Part shown: in pieces, positions 1 through 21,123 of the stretch
Layout of the letters: each line of letters begins with the position of its first letter
Position numbering within the stretch: the stretch's first letter is position 1
Source of the DNA: Sycon ciliatum
Lineage: Eukaryota > Porifera > Calcarea > Leucosolenida > Sycettidae
Length of the DNA: 64,000 nucleotides
Direction: 5' to 3'
NCBI RefSeq assembly: GCF_964019385.1
Contig: NC_088650.1
Span: forward strand, 29,550,685 to 29,614,684
Notes under the pieces: generated by a model
What the model was told of the DNA's origin: nothing
What the model saw: only the letters and a program-made list of their open reading frames with translations
Database searches by the model: none
Translations under genes and position numbers: made by a program

Positions 1-504
1 CTGGCGCGCCATGACTTCGGTCTTTCTGAACGGTCCGAACTTCTTCCACATGTTCAACTTCTGATACTCCTTGTCAAGGTCCTCGTTATGCAGCCAGATG
101 GTGACGCGGTCTTCGCCGAACTGACGCGCTATTTCCACTTGTGGATCATCTTTGTCACCCGAATCTACCACCAGGAACACATGATCGATGCCTATAGAAA
201 AATGGTAGCAGAGGAACTGCCACAAGACAGTTTCTGACTTCCACACCGTTGCCACGATGGCAACACGTTGCGGGTTCTTGCCAGCCAGGAACAGTGGCTG
301 ACAACAGGCGGCAGGCTTGACAGCACTCGAGCTGGCTCTGAGAAGCGACGCAATGCCACCTGGTCGCGATACTGCCCAGCCGCCTATCGCCAATGACAGC
401 ACGGCCACAAGAACAGGCAATCCCCACCCAAAAGACTTCTTGTCAGCACTCCTGCTATCGCCATCGGCTTTCGTCGGGCGAGATTTATCCAGCTTTTTCC
501 CCAT
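1..504 (-). CDS. Type II membrane glycosyltransferase-like protein, N-terminal part
   Basis: The reading frame starts at an ATG (504-502) and stays open for 168 codons to the window edge, so only the 5' part of the gene is present. Residues 1-24 are short, basic and polar. Residues about 25-46 are a hydrophobic segment (FGWGLPVLVAVLSLAIGGW), as in a Golgi type II signal anchor. Residues about 82-125 read RVAIVATVWKSETVLWQF, then CYHFSIGIDHVFLVVDSGDKD. This is the opening strand-helix-strand pattern of GT-A fold enzymes of the GT92 / Glyco_tranf_2_4 type, and VDSGDKD sits where the nucleotide-sugar and metal-binding acidic motif is expected. The family transfers sugars to glycans or proteins in the secretory pathway. 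The substrate cannot be inferred. No splice donor is seen inside the visible frame. The family call rests on motif resemblance only. Confidence 0.7.
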   Translation of the reverse strand, partial: MGKKLDKSRPTKADGDSRSADKKSFGWGLPVLVAVLSLAIGGWAVSRPGGIASLLRASSSAVKPAACCQPLFLAGKNPQRVAIVATVWKSETVLWQFLCYHFSIGIDHVFLVVDSGDKDDPQVEIARQFGEDRVTIWLHNEDLDKEYQKLNMWKKFGPFRKTEVMARQ

Positions 505-1448
505 TGCAGTAACACTAGCAGCAGAAGATGCGTGAGAGGCTGTGCTAATTGTTGCACTGGATGCAGTAGGAGTTGCAAGGAACGACTAGGAGTCCATCAC
601 CAGACAACAACGGGAGGAAGAGAATGCAACTCTACAATTGCTTTAGCAAGCCGATAATCTCGGAATGAAGACAGATTGATTGATTTTGAAAAAGTGTCAC
701 TCTGATCTTAGCATAATTTTAGGGTTCACGGATTGGCATGCTAGCGTCGCCAGCTACATCATGCACGTGACAGGCGCGTGCATATACTGTCCCACACAAT
801 CGGTCAGTGCTCAAATCGCATTTTCCCATCAATATCACTCACTTTCAACTCTACGGGATTCATTACGGTTGGCTCAAACTGCCTGAATTTTTGAATCCAC
901 ACGCACGAAAGACGTTCCAAGACTTCCACCGTTCGTATTTTTTCAAACGAGTTCCGGGTTTTCCAGTAACTTTGGCCAAAGTTCGGCTAAAAAAACAGGG
1001 GGAACCGTTGCGTTTCCGTAAAATACTGAACGGTAGAAGGATAGCCAAGGTCGAGAGCAAAACAACAAGCCATTATTTGTCAAAATCGAACAAGAAACGG
1101 CTCAGCGCATCTATTTTCCGTGCACGCGCGCGCGTACTTTGGCCGACAAGGTGTGGAGAATTTCTGAAGAAGAAGAATAACAAGAGCAGCAGCGCTCGGA
1201 ACAGCCGTGCTGGATACTTCCAATCCCGACGATGGAGCGTGTTGGCTGTCGTGAGCTGCTGAAACGACCATGACATTTCTTTTTCTTTGTATACCCTACA
1301 TATCTTGACGTGCCCTAGCTCAGTTTCGGCCTCTTTACAGGAAGAATATTTTCTTCCATGGCATCAGCGGCCAAACAGCAAGAAGAGCAACAGATCGAGA
1401 TTTGCAGGGCAAACAAAGGATGCGTGCAGCTACATCTAGTCAGGTTCG
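505..1448. other. Upstream region of the glycosyltransferase-like gene, no gene recognised
   Basis: This stretch lies between the minus-strand start at 504 and the possible exon at 1449. Open frames exist (for example 807-1262 plus), but their translations have no recognisable domain. A well-formed pyrimidine-rich acceptor (ctctttacag, ending at 1340) is visible, but it cannot be linked to a donor. No repeat with clear ends is seen. Confidence 0.3.
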
Positions 1449-1640
1449 ATGCAGCTGCGCTCTGCCAGAACCTCAGCAGATAAGAAAAGACGACAGAGTG
1501 TCTCAGATGGAACTGGATCTTTCGCCAAGACCGCCACCGCCGCCATCATCAAGTCCAGGTCAGTCAGAAAAATGCAAAGCCCGAGTGAAGTGAAGCCACT
1601 GAAGCCAAGGAAAAATTCAAAAAGTACGCTCTCCGGCTAG
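1449..1640 (+). CDS. Possible small or first coding exon, basic protein
   Basis: An ATG-started frame of 63 codons encodes a basic, serine- and lysine-rich peptide beginning MQLRSARTSADKKRRQ and containing KSRSVRKMQSPSEVKPLKP. Its composition resembles the disordered N-terminus of a nuclear protein. An AG|GTCAGT donor-like site at 1556/1557 lies inside it, so the exon could instead end at KSR and splice downstream. No downstream exon was found. Two other frames are also open here. The peptide is not recognised and this may not be a gene. Confidence 0.25.
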   Translation: MQLRSARTSADKKRRQSVSDGTGSFAKTATAAIIKSRSVRKMQSPSEVKPLKPRKNSKSTLSG

Positions 1641-1884
1641 ACTTCGAGTCGATATTTTTTTACTTCGATAGGCGCTGTCGCGGCCTGTAGCGCGCGTCCA
1701 TAATCCAAAATGGAGGCGCACGTGACGGGTGCTTTTAGTGGCAAGCCGTGAACCCTAAATTTATGAGGATCGCTTGAATGACGTAATGTGATTTTTTTGG
1801 CGGAGCCTCGTTTTTCGCACCATGGTAACCAGGCGAGTGAGACACTTCGCCGTGATCCCCAGCCTGCGCACTGCATGCAGGCGC

Positions 1885-2120
1885 TAGGCGGGCCAAGTAA
1901 GAAAGATAGGCAGACTGATTAATTTTGGTACTTTTTCTGATATGTTCCATGCAGCTTTGGTATGTGGATTTAAAAAAATGGAGCACTGAGAACTCAAGGA
2001 AGTGCCTGCCATAACGGCATAAGGATCTAGGAGTGTATGGTTCTGCCAAGAGTCACTGCTTTTCGAGCAGAATCTGCCAATTTTTCGAGCACTACTATCC
2101 GCCAAGCAGCGGCGGATCCA
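1885..2120. mobile_element. Diverged hAT-type MITE copy
   Basis: This segment is collinear with the elements at 30304-30742. Shared blocks include ttttggtactttttctgata, ggtatgtggat with an A-run and tggagca, ctgcttttcgagcagaatct, and a terminal ccgcc. It is more diverged than the later copies, and neither a clean terminus nor a target duplication could be placed. Confidence 0.6.
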
Positions 2121-2171
2121 GCAATCTCTACAGGGGGTTCCAGCATACAGTCAAAACTGAATAGCTGATAC

Positions 2172-2205
2172 CAAGAGTTCATAACCCGGGGGTTATGAAC
2201 TCTTG
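2172..2205. repeat. Perfect 34-bp palindrome
   Basis: The two 16-base arms CAAGAGTTCATAACCC and GGGTTATGAACTCTTG are perfect complements around a central GG. A shorter relative (CAAGAGTTCATAACTCTTG) lies at 21145-21163, and single arms of the form AAGAGTNCATAA occur elsewhere in the window. Confidence 0.85.
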
Positions 2206-2662
2206 CTGATACATGTACATGGACACGCATATGGTTGCCAGTACTGGCAGTAGTACATTTACGAAAATTAGGGTGGAATCCCTCCTGGATCCGCCCCTGC
2301 CAAGGCCCGGGCTAGACTGTATAGGACGCGCATGTCCCCGACCCCAAAACATACATGACCGGGACCGCCTGAACGGTTTGGTCAGGTGATTACCGGACCA
2401 ACGTGTTGGCAACCAACGCATAGTTACTACCAAGAGTACTCTTGTTACTACTGAGGAGGTATGATTTGCAACCACGATAATCATACACAAAGTATAACAG
2501 GCTAGAATTAGACTATCAAGAGTCCATGGGGTTATGGTATGGCTGGACCAATCAAAACCTGAGGCTTCCGGCAGTCCTGAATGAGCATAATAATAATATC
2601 CACCTCTGTATGTATGTATGTAAGCATGCGACTTGTATATATCTGCCACCCCTGCCTCATAG

Positions 2663-2670
2663 ACACACAC

Positions 2671-2739
<69 letters not shown>
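2663..2739. repeat. (AC)n microsatellite
   Basis: About 77 bases of nearly pure AC dinucleotide with one G interruption. It creates long Cys-Val and His-Thr open frames on both strands that are not genes. Confidence 0.97.
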
Positions 2740-2740
<1 letters not shown>

Positions 2741-3024
2741 ACCACGCAAGCTTTCGTGCACCCGCACATTTGCTAAACGGGCGTCAGGGGTCCAGCCTCC
2801 CCACTCCGACATCAGGCTCGCCACACACAACAATGTAATTGTCGACATTAATCTACTCCAGTATAATTCCGTGTCAAGACAGAGACGGACAAACAAGATG
2901 ACCAGACACTACGAGGCAAAACTGAGAACCAAAAAAAGGCAAACATTGTGGCAGCATACGACTCATGTGCAAAACATTGTGACACAAGTGACAATGACGT
3001 ACTGTAACCATTCTTGACCAGTCG

Positions 3025-3063
3025 CAGGGAGCCTTACACATACCGTATGTATAGGGCTCCCTG
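3025..3063. repeat. CAGGGAG-type micro-palindrome
   Basis: The arms are CAGGGAGCC and GGCTCCCTG around a spacer that is itself partly palindromic (ACCGTATG). It belongs to the dispersed CAGGGAGT...ACTCCCTG family also seen at 3174, 20925, 21086, 30866, 35071, 39167, 39559 and 49995. Confidence 0.8.
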
Positions 3064-3173
3064 GACCAGCGCAGGGGGACCACGAACATTTTACTACGCC
3101 ACAAGCTACAAACTATACAAAAACTTGCAGAAACTTATCAAAAATCAGTTGCACTTTCTGTAAGTTTCTCACC

Positions 3174-3200
3174 AGGGAGTAGTATTATACTACTCCCTGT
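3174..3200. repeat. CAGGGAG-type micro-palindrome
   Basis: A perfect 27-base palindrome with arms CAGGGAGTAGTA and TACTACTCCCTG around TTA. Same family as 3025-3063. Confidence 0.85.
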
Positions 3201-3773
3201 TTCTCACCCTCCTTGTAGAGGATAATGATAACTCATTGCACAAAGGAGTACTTTTCACACTGACCCGCTTTGCAGTCACACACTGAATGGGAGTGAAGGA
3301 GAGACCTGCACTCACCTACACTGGCAAGATCAATGTGCTTCAACAGATCGCAAAGACTAAGTAGCCTTCCTGGCTTTCCGAGTAGTAATTTTAAAATTTA
3401 CCCGCAAAATTCAGATTCCGCAAGCAAAAGTTTAGATTCCGTGATTTCCGCAGATGATGGAAATTTCTGCGAAAATTGATGCGGCATCCCGTTTTCTATG
3501 CAAGGGGACAGATAAGAGTGCAGCAAGATTGAAAAATAAGAATGTCTAAAGCTAACCCCTTGCCTTGGAAACAACACCCGTCAGGACGAGGCCCAACTAA
3601 AACTCCCGTTTTGTGATTGACCTAGCACTTGTGATAGTTGTGTCTGGTAGAGTTGACACCTTGCACCAGCATCTTCTCCCTACTTGTCGGGTTATGTACT
3701 CTTGCTTGTACCGTATGTCCGCACCTTTATCCAGGGGTTCTCCACTTGTGCGATATTGACTGGGTAGCATAAC
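3201..3773. other. Intergenic stretch with no recognised gene
   Basis: I see no coding signal or well-bounded repeat here. It is followed by a poly-G run of about 19 bases at 3775-3793. Confidence 0.3.
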
Positions 3774-3820
3774 AGGGGGGGGGGGGGGGGGGGTAAAGCG
3801 ATGGGCCTCAGAAATGAAAT

Positions 3821-4190
3821 TACCGTAAAATCCCGCCAGAGCGCCCCTACCTCCTCGACGCTTCGTTGGGGAGGGGCGGATGAGCGAGTTTTACTTACCG
3901 CATTCAGTACTAGATAAAAAAGTACTCGCCCTACGAAAACTGTTCGTGCATCTCGTACACCGACCAAAGGTCAAGAGCTAGGAGTCTTACAGACCCGTCA
4001 AAACTAAGGGTTTGTGCGATCCCTGGTCAAGAGGGTGGGGACTGTTGCGTACATTTCCAACCGAATCGAGCAAACGTCTGCCGTACAGTACGGCACCACA
4101 GTCATACGAGGATACAATCAATCTTCCCTGACAAGAAGTCAGGGAGGGGCGGATGGCAGAGACGGGGCGGTCTGCCGAGATTTTACGGTA
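3821..4190. mobile_element. MITE with TACCGTAAAATC termini (TA target)
   Basis: The left end reads TACCGTAAAATCCCGCCAGA and the right end is its approximate reverse complement, TCTGCCGAGATTTTACGGTA. Both ends lie at TA, as expected of Tc1/mariner-type elements. No coding frame of note lies inside. It sits just downstream of the RPS10 3' end. Confidence 0.75.
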
Positions 4191-4726
4191 CTACAGTAAA
4201 CCCCTTGTCAACAACTGTATGAAATAGCACAGTTTAGCGGAACCTTTTTCATACACTTGCTTCTACTCTCACGAGTTCTCGTTATCTTTCGGAACAAAAC
4301 AAGACCTGTCAGGAGTAACACTACTGACCCTCTGGACAAAAGCGATTCTGCAGCCGCAGCAATTTTCGCAGAAATCGCCGTCATCGGCGGATTCCACACT
4401 TTGCCCGACAAATCTAACTTTCTGTGGGTAAATTTGTAAAATTACTATTCAGAAAGCACCAGAAACGCTACTTTGGGATCTGTTTGAGTAAATTGGTCTG
4501 GACACACTACGAGCCAGGGGATCGGCTGCACTCCAATTCAGTTTGTGACGACAGTGTAGAGTGGGAAAACTCCCCCATCCCATATTCCAGTCCTGTACCA
4601 AATGATGTCTATTGGCACCACATCTTTTGTCCAGACACACCATGCTCACACATACTCCTTACTAAGACACCGAAAAGCATTTTTTCCTTTACTATTGGTA
4701 CAGAAAATGAGTTGGTAAAAGTGACA

Positions 4727-7700
4727 TTACTGCGCTCCACCGAAACCACCACGTCCACCGCCACGGGGTGCACCACGACCGAAACCTCCACGCTGCATAC
4801 AAAGAGACAAAAGCAAAGAAAGGGTGTCAACAGACTGCATTGTAACAAAATCAAGTAAATAAGTAAACTCGGAATGAGTTTTGGCGCAATGAAAGAAAAC
4901 ATTAGACAACATCATGAACAAATGGGCCAACAAATGCAGACGGTTCGAATTTTACAACAAACAGGAAAGACGTACGTGAAATAAGCCCAATAACGATCAG
5001 TTGCATCATCATTGGGTGTGGTCAATAACAAAACACAATGGTTAAAATCAGTTTCGGAGAGGAAAGAGCTTCTTTCACGACACTGCAATCCTAACAGAGT
5101 AAAGATCAATTGAGAACTTACGAACTCTGGTCTGAAGTCAGATCCAGCACCAGCAGGCTTGCCTTCGGCACCACCGAATCCATCAGCACGACGGTACGTG
5201 GAGCGGTCATCCTCAGGGCGACCAGATGGTGCACCACCGAAGCCTATATATGCACACACGGTAAATATATACAAGCATAGCCATTTCAAAATGGGTGATA
5301 CGGAATAAAATTGTCATATAGCCATACTTGAAGCGCGAAGCCAGAAAACAGGACAATGCACACTGAATCGAGTGGAAAATTTGCACGGATAGGGGCAGCA
5401 TCACCAGAGCAATCAAAGTATCAGCAGAGAATTTTTGAAAAGGGCCGTCTACAGACAAGGGATGCACGTCAAGAGTTTGGAATTACTTAGGGCGTTTTCG
5501 AATTGCCACCCTTTGATTTTTCGAGGAGTTTCGTTTTTCCTTATTGGCCTCTTCAGAAAAACGAAGCTCATCGAAGCTCCTCGAAACTCCACAACCTCAT
5601 CCAATGGGCCAAGGTGGATTAGTTTCGAAGAGTTTGGAATAGCTACGTCACGTAGTACGTGGAGATGGTCGATCTGATCGGACGTCATCATCGCCATGAC
5701 AATTCCAGTGAAAAACTCTAAAAATGATAGAAACCGTTTTAATGGGACACTTCGAACGCGCCCTTAGTCAATCACATGGTAGATGTTTGGGATAGACAGC
5801 AAGGAGAGAAAAGGGCATGTTCAACTGTGCAAATCCACAGGCCCCGGATACGCCACATTCGTACATGTTTGATTGTAAGAGTCCGGACCCAGCCAACGAG
5901 CAGGATAAAGCTGTGTTCACAACTGGCGCGTGTACGCGTGAAACCACGCGTTTGTGCGTATTTTTGCTGGCTTTTGGGGCGCCATGCGTACGGAACGCGC
6001 CGAAATGGAACTTCCAACATGTTGGAATTTTCAGCGCGTATCAGGCGCGTATCAGCGTACATGCCAGTCACTTTGACTGGCGGGGTCAAAAAATTAGTAC
6101 TTGAAGGTGTCGCACGCGCTAAATACGGCTCGGATTGCTGTTTTTTGTGAAAGGCTGAGCGCGCGTTTGGGGATGCATGAACCGCAAGCGTACCGCGCCC
6201 ACGCGCCAGTTGTGAACTCAGCTTTAGACGAATTTATTCGCACACTACATGCATGTACTCAAACTCATAATATACGTACACTAGTTCACTAGAATGCACA
6301 CAGACAATACAAAATAGCACAGGATGAGCTGCAGCAACGCGGTTGGAACAGGCACCAGTTGTTCACATTCGATTGTATCTGTCGGATCCAAGTGATCGGG
6401 TCGACGGGGTTCCGGATCCTGACTGACAACCGAATACAGCCTAAATACAACTTAAGAGATAACTCACCCTTGGGGCGGGGTCGCTGACCCTCTGGGCGTG
6501 CAGCGCGACGAAGAGTGGTGGGAACGATCTCAACTGGCAAGTGAAGATACTCACGGAGATAGTTGATACCTGTAGCATGAACATTTAGCGACAAAACAAA
6601 AGAGGCTCGTCAAGCAGAGCATCTCCAACAGTTGACATGCTCATAAGGTAAGCTGAAAAGGGGGACGACTTTGGCTTCCATGTCTACACTCAATAACACG
6701 CATCAATCTCTGTGCGCATAAATCTCTGAGGTACAAATCAGGTATTTGATATCAAGCATTGACTTCGGAAACGCATACAGTCTAACAACGCCAATTCGCA
6801 AATAACGACAGCATTTCCATGCCCAGAGCAAAGTCCCGTCCAACTGTAATATGTATAATGAGACTTCGCGAATAAGGACACTTTTCTGATGCCCATCGAG
6901 TGTCGTTATAAGCGAAGTTGACTGTACATGTACATGGCAGGATCCTATTCGGGAGCTAGAAGAATGGAAAAAATGGTGTTCCAATGCAGGGAATACGATG
7001 TAGGAACGGCTGGAAAACCTAATGCAAGTGTGCACATACATAGCTTGTGTGTAAAATTAATACACCCCTTCAAAGTTTGGGCATCTACTTAAATCGCACT
7101 TGACAGAATTGGGTGTCCCCAAACTTGGTGCGGGTTAGTGAGCTAGCCGTGTACAGTAGAGCCGGGAGTCAAGAAGACTTTAACCTGAAATACTAAGGAT
7201 GGCGGTGTCGGTTTTATGGCAGTTTTTTGTGAAACATGCGATCAAGCACAATTTGTCTCTAAGAACATGCAAAAAGAACGCAGCCAGATGGCTGAAACAT
7301 TAATGCTGCAGCCGGGCATCTTGGGAACGACATACAGTAGAGTCGCGCGCCCAAGAACGTTGTTTCTAAAGGGTTAGCCTGGGACGTTCTTATTTTTCAG
7401 CAATCTGGCTGCGTTCTTATAGCACGTTCTTAGAAATAGTCCGTACTGGATCATCTGTATCCCACAAGATGCAAGAAAAAAACACTGACGCTCTTAGCTT
7501 TAGGCTGTGACGTTCTTAGTATTTCAGGCTAGACGTTCTTCAGCGCGCGACTCTACTGTACTTGGGCGCGCATGTGCACTGTTATCGAAGATATTTCCCC
7601 TTCTTCAATTTCTACATGGCCCATCCATTCTTGGAGTGATTTTGAGATTCTGGATTTGGTCAGTTTGTGATGTTTTTTTTTCAAGTGCATGTGGATAGTA

Positions 7701-8643
7701 GCCTTGTGCATATCAAGCGTAATGATTCTCCGGAACTTTCTGTGACCAGACGTGTGGCTTGTGATTAACTATGACGCGCAAATTCATATTTGCGACGTCG
7801 TAGGATTCGTGTTTGTAGAAGAGTGGACTCTCTTAGTAAGAGTACATAAACAGAGTGTGCATCTGTGAGAAAACCGTCCCATGGCAAAATTTTCAAACAT
7901 GATTATTAGGAGCCACCTGTGCTTGTACTCACAGCACACCTAATCAACAACAGACATGCTGTGCACTCACCTTCGTTGTTCAAGTACCAATAGTAGTGTC
8001 GCCAGTTGTAAGTCTCATTGACATATCCTCGGGACTTGAGGGACTGAGTGGAATTAGCACAAACACAACGTACGACAAAACACAAACGATGGTGTGACGA
8101 ACAGCCGTGAACGGAACACTACGAGCCGGGGGATCGTCTGCAAGCAGTTGTTGTGATTGTTAAGGTGGTCACACATGCTTTACAGGTGCTGCATGTCAAT
8201 AATATAATATAATTTCACAACAATTTTAGTCAATACTAGTAATACAATTAGTACAAAAAGTTCAATACGTGTACTCTAGATCGAGTTGCATTCGGAGCCT
8301 CAGCATTATAGGTATTAGTGATTGGCTACACTGATGAAGACAACCACTTTAGTGGCATTGGACATGTCAACTAGTGGTGTTGGACAATCATGTAAACTAT
8401 TTTACCAATTCTTTGCAAATATTTTTGAATCTTTCGGAACAAATTTTATCCCTCATGTAATGGTCCAAAGCTGACAAAGTTATTTCACCGCGGTAGTACC
8501 TGCATGGCCTTGATGACTTGCAGGTTGGGAAGGGCCTCCAACTCTGGATGCTTAGGCGCATTGAAATCCTTATGAGCCACCATAACTCCCTCACGGAAGA
8601 GGTGCTCATAGATAGCAACACGGTTCTTCTTCGGGATGAGCAT
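4727..8643 (-). CDS. RPS10: 40S ribosomal protein S10, complete spliced gene
   Basis: Five coding exons on the minus strand join at GT-AG junctions: 8643-8500 (exon starts at 8645), 8043-7971, 6569-6468, 5243-5122 and 4792-4727. They total 507 nt, encoding 168 aa plus a TAA stop. The protein begins [20 protein letters not shown] and carries [19 protein letters not shown] and [19 protein letters not shown]. This is the S10/plectin winged-helix domain over residues about 3-95. It ends in a Gly/Arg-rich tail ([19 protein letters not shown]) like other animal S10 proteins. RPS10 sits in the small ribosomal subunit near the mRNA entry side. The start is fixed by family alignment and by an acceptor 2 nt upstream. 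Intron 2-3 (6570-7970) contains a TIR element. No canonical AATAAA is seen; an AGTAAA lies about 35 nt past the stop. Confidence 0.97.
7333..7560. mobile_element. Tc1/mariner-type MITE inside an RPS10 intron
   Basis: The 18-base terminal inverted repeats are perfect: TACAGTAGAGTCGCGCGC at 7333-7350 and its reverse complement at 7543-7560, both at TA. The interior repeats the word CGTTCTTA several times. A second, unpaired end (tacagtagagccggg) lies at 7154 beside similar interior words, which suggests an older copy alongside. Confidence 0.85.
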
Positions 8644-8766
8644 TTCTGTCACACAATCCAAGCCAAAAACACGAAACTATGTCTAATCCACGTCTTCCAG
8701 GTCTGAAGTATCCATAAACTAAGTCTTGAGCATTCAGGAAAGGGTTTGAATCACAGAGAAACTCAC

Positions 8767-8802
8767 TTGCAGTCGGTCGCAGAGACAACGACGAAGGAAA
8801 GG
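8767..8802 (-). promoter_or_regulatory. RPS10: RPS10 5'UTR exon with TOP-type start
   Basis: On the minus strand a pyrimidine tract CCTTTCCTTC begins at about 8802, which is the expected form of a ribosomal-protein transcription start (5' TOP). The short exon ends at a GTGAGT donor (8766-8761) and splices to the acceptor at 8646. Upstream of the tract, at 8808-8820, the sequence GCGCTTGCGCACA resembles an NRF-1 site. The exact start base is inferred. TOP tracts couple translation to TOR signalling in animals. Confidence 0.7.
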
Positions 8803-9577
8803 ACGTTGCGCTTGCGCACAGGCAACTATGATGGCCGCGGCTGAAGCAAAAAGAAAGAGAAAACATGAAAAGACCAAAAAGTTGAAAAACGTGCACGATA
8901 TCGAGATATCGACATGAAAAAATCATTATTTTGAAAAAGAATATTCTCCGCACACGCACGCTAGCTACACATGTGTGTACATGTGTACAGTCGAGTCATG
9001 CATGCATACTGCATAGCCTAGATCCCGGGAGTGGGCGGGAGCCGGGAAAACCCTGCACGGGCAGCAACAGCAGCGCGGATCAGCTTCTGGACTGGTATGG
9101 TGAGTGGTATGGATCATGGATATGGATAGGACTGCACTGCACTGGTCTGCACTGGTAATGACTTTGTAGTTGAGCTGAGCTCAGCTCGAGACAAGTCGAG
9201 TTGTACATGTATGCAAAGCGGCATCACTCATTTCTGCTCTGATTTGAGCAGTCTTTTGCTGTTTTGGTGTCCAATGACTGTGTGTGTTCACGCTCCACGC
9301 CACTTTACTGACGTGATTTGGAGTTTCTGTAGTGTCAACAGTGAAGTGAATATCTTCGTCCGGATACCTCCAGCTCGGTATATGTAAAGTTGGCAAGAAG
9401 TATCCAGGTGGTCTCCTGCATACGGCCTGTTTTTCCGTTTGTTGTATGCAGTCATTGACTTGACAATTTCTGTTCCAAGTCACTTGCTCTCGCCCCAGTC
9501 GCCGATTATTTTTGTCCTATCACCGGGCTAAATACTTGTACCAGTAATAGTAGTAGTAGTAGTTTACAAACTTGCAA
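8803..9577. promoter_or_regulatory. Head-to-head RPS10/PACSIN intergenic region
   Basis: The 775 bases between the RPS10 start (minus) and the PACSIN ATG (plus) contain a GC-rich patch near 9025-9075, short direct repeats of TGGTATGG and CTGCACTG near 9090-9155, and a GAGCTGAGCTCAGCTC palindrome near 9173. No gene is visible. Shared bidirectional promoter use is inferred from spacing. Confidence 0.5.
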
Positions 9578-19246
<9,669 letters not shown>

Positions 19247-20431
19247 TACCGGTGTCACTCTACCACCGCTGTATGGAGCTCGCATGCGAATGAAGGAGAT
19301 AATGAGCTGATGCAGCCACCGAATCTCAAGCACTACCCCATATCATGTTTGGGAGTATCTGGAAGTAGCGATGCCTTACGTGGCAACGTCCCAACGCCTC
19401 ACTCATCGAGATGCACCCCTGCGTCAACTATCTATTGACTTTTTATGATTCTTCCTCCGGTTTCTGTACAGGTATGTATTCTTTGAATTAGGTTTGTCCG
19501 CCTTGATTATCCCATGCACCTGTTTATAATGTGCACTGGGGTTTTATGCTCACTGCTGTGCTGTGACCTCTAAGGGCATGGAGTGCTATTTTGGTGCCGT
19601 TTTCACGATAAAAAAAGCATCTCCTGCCTGTGTTGTGATGGCTCGAACAGATCAGCTCACACATCAGCATCCTTTCCTGTTTGACTATGACATCAGGATT
19701 TTTAAAGTTATTGTTCCCTTTCTCTGCCCAATATGCAATATCAGCATCTAACACCTTTTCAACTCTCCATCGGAAATCTTCTTTTCGGAACTCATCTGCA
19801 CCTCCCTTTGTTATACTCCACTGTCCAGAATTGTGTGCGCCCTCTCCAGCTATGGCGCACTATTGTACTGTGACCTCTGGTTCACATCTTTACTTTAGTT
19901 CTTGAATCGTCCGCTCTCATGCTTCGTCAGTAGGCTGCTTGGTCTCCTCTTTTTTTTAACAGTTTCATGTTTGGCTGGTAGTGGCTGCCTGTGTTCCGTT
20001 GAGCGTTTTGTTGTTGCTGGCAACCTGTCCTCTTCGCCTCGTTTCCGTGAGTATAATTATTATGTTTAGAGTGGTTGTTTTTCCTCTGATTGCTCCTGCT
20101 TCTTACATCTTCACCGAAAGGTCGGTGAGCTGTGTCGAGTACTTTCCACTCTTCTTTTCTTCGCTGTCTTAACTTTTGCTCCAAGTGTGCTGCTCTTTTT
20201 TTGGTAGTTTGTAATCACACGTCACAATCGCTTCTGTAGCCATTTTGTTCTGCCGATACAGCTCCTATATTTACAATGTATTGATTTTAAATACCAAATG
20301 ATCCCCAGTGTATTTTGTTGATTAGACCCTATATAGTTTTTACTGGCCTTCTTTTGACAGCAATGCTGCATGCCACTTCTGCATAGGGCGTGATGGCAAT
20401 GCAGTGACTGACTTTCATTACATGTACTGTA

Positions 20432-20463
<32 letters not shown>

Positions 20464-20599
20464 GTGTGACTGCATGCTTGTGATCTGGATGAGTGCCGAC
20501 ATGGCCCGAGGCATTGGTGCGCTGCTTGTGCTGGGTGCTTGGAATAATGTCATGATGGTGAGTCAGCAGAACCGCTGATGTGCGTGGTGTGTACAAAAT
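19247..20599. other. PACSIN 3'UTR and downstream region
   Basis: No further gene is recognised. A canonical AATAAA first appears at 20597-20602, inside a SINE-related repeat. The 3'UTR end is therefore undetermined. A (GT)n tract lies at 20432-20462. Confidence 0.4.
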
Positions 20600-20800
20600 A
20601 AATGAAAAAGACCAAAAAGTAGGGATTCACTGGCCAGAAAAAGCTGTGTGGTGTAGACCAGGCTGAATAGTGGCGGTCAATTCTTCAGCCTTGCAAGCTG
20701 TTGAATGGTGCAATCCCAGCACAAGCTGCTATGGTAGTATGGCTTCTGTTGTAGCATCGCTATCATCGCCTCCGGCGATGGGCGTCCAATGGTACAGGGT
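20600..20800 (+). mobile_element. SINE body copy (5' truncated)
   Basis: This segment (from gggattcactggccagaaaa through gcaagctgttgaatggtgca to cgcctccggcgatggg) closely matches parts of 49190-49326 plus 49902-49950, and 51170-51345. It lacks the tRNA-like head seen at 48980. It preserves the uninterrupted sequence cacaagctgctatgg, i.e. the empty site of the insertion found at 49327. Confidence 0.75.
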
Positions 20801-20924
20801 GAGCTGCTAATGCATCACTGTGCCACGACAACGACTGATGATGTAATCGCATACCGGTAACCTCTGCAGGGAACTGTACCCAACCCAATTTTGATTGCGG
20901 TATGCAGGCCGAGCAAATGCAATC

Positions 20925-20957
20925 CAGGCAGTCGTAAAGGTATTTTACGACTCCCTG
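20925..20957. repeat. CAGGGAG-type micro-palindrome
   Basis: CAGGCAGTCGTAAA and TTTTACGACTCCCTG flank a 3-4 base centre. One arm mismatch. Same family as 3025. Confidence 0.8.
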
Positions 20958-21085
20958 ATATGCAAACATGTCCATGGTGGCTTTAGCCTAGTTTAGGCGG
21001 TCGCCCGGCGAGCCCATGCGACTCGACTACCACGTCCTTACTAGTACTACACTCGTACCTCTCGGTCATCCGGACCCCTAAGTAG

Positions 21086-21123
21086 CAAGGAGTCGTAAAA
21101 TACCGGTATTTTGTGACTCCCTG
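21086..21123. repeat. CAGGGAG-type micro-palindrome
   Basis: The arms AGGAGTCGTAAAATACC and GGTATTTTGTGACTCCCT are nearly perfect complements. A TACATGTA motif and a second palindrome (CAAGAGTTCATAACTCTTG, 21145-21163) follow within 30 bases. Confidence 0.8.

Noticed and set aside
807..1262. 151-codon plus-strand frame
   Set aside because: Overlapping open frames on the other strand, no recognisable domain, no linked splice sites.
2179..3017. Long frames across the AC microsatellite (Cys-Val and His-Thr proteins)
   Set aside because: Open only because the dinucleotide repeat has no stops. There is no coding bias outside it.
4126..4146. TCCCTGAC ... GTCAGGGA hairpin as a member of the micro-palindrome family
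   Set aside because: The arm order is CCCTGAC-first and lacks CAGGGAGTNGTA. It lies inside a MITE and is probably unrelated.
4424..4858. 144-codon plus-strand frame
   Set aside because: It overlaps the last RPS10 exon on the opposite strand and has no own similarity.
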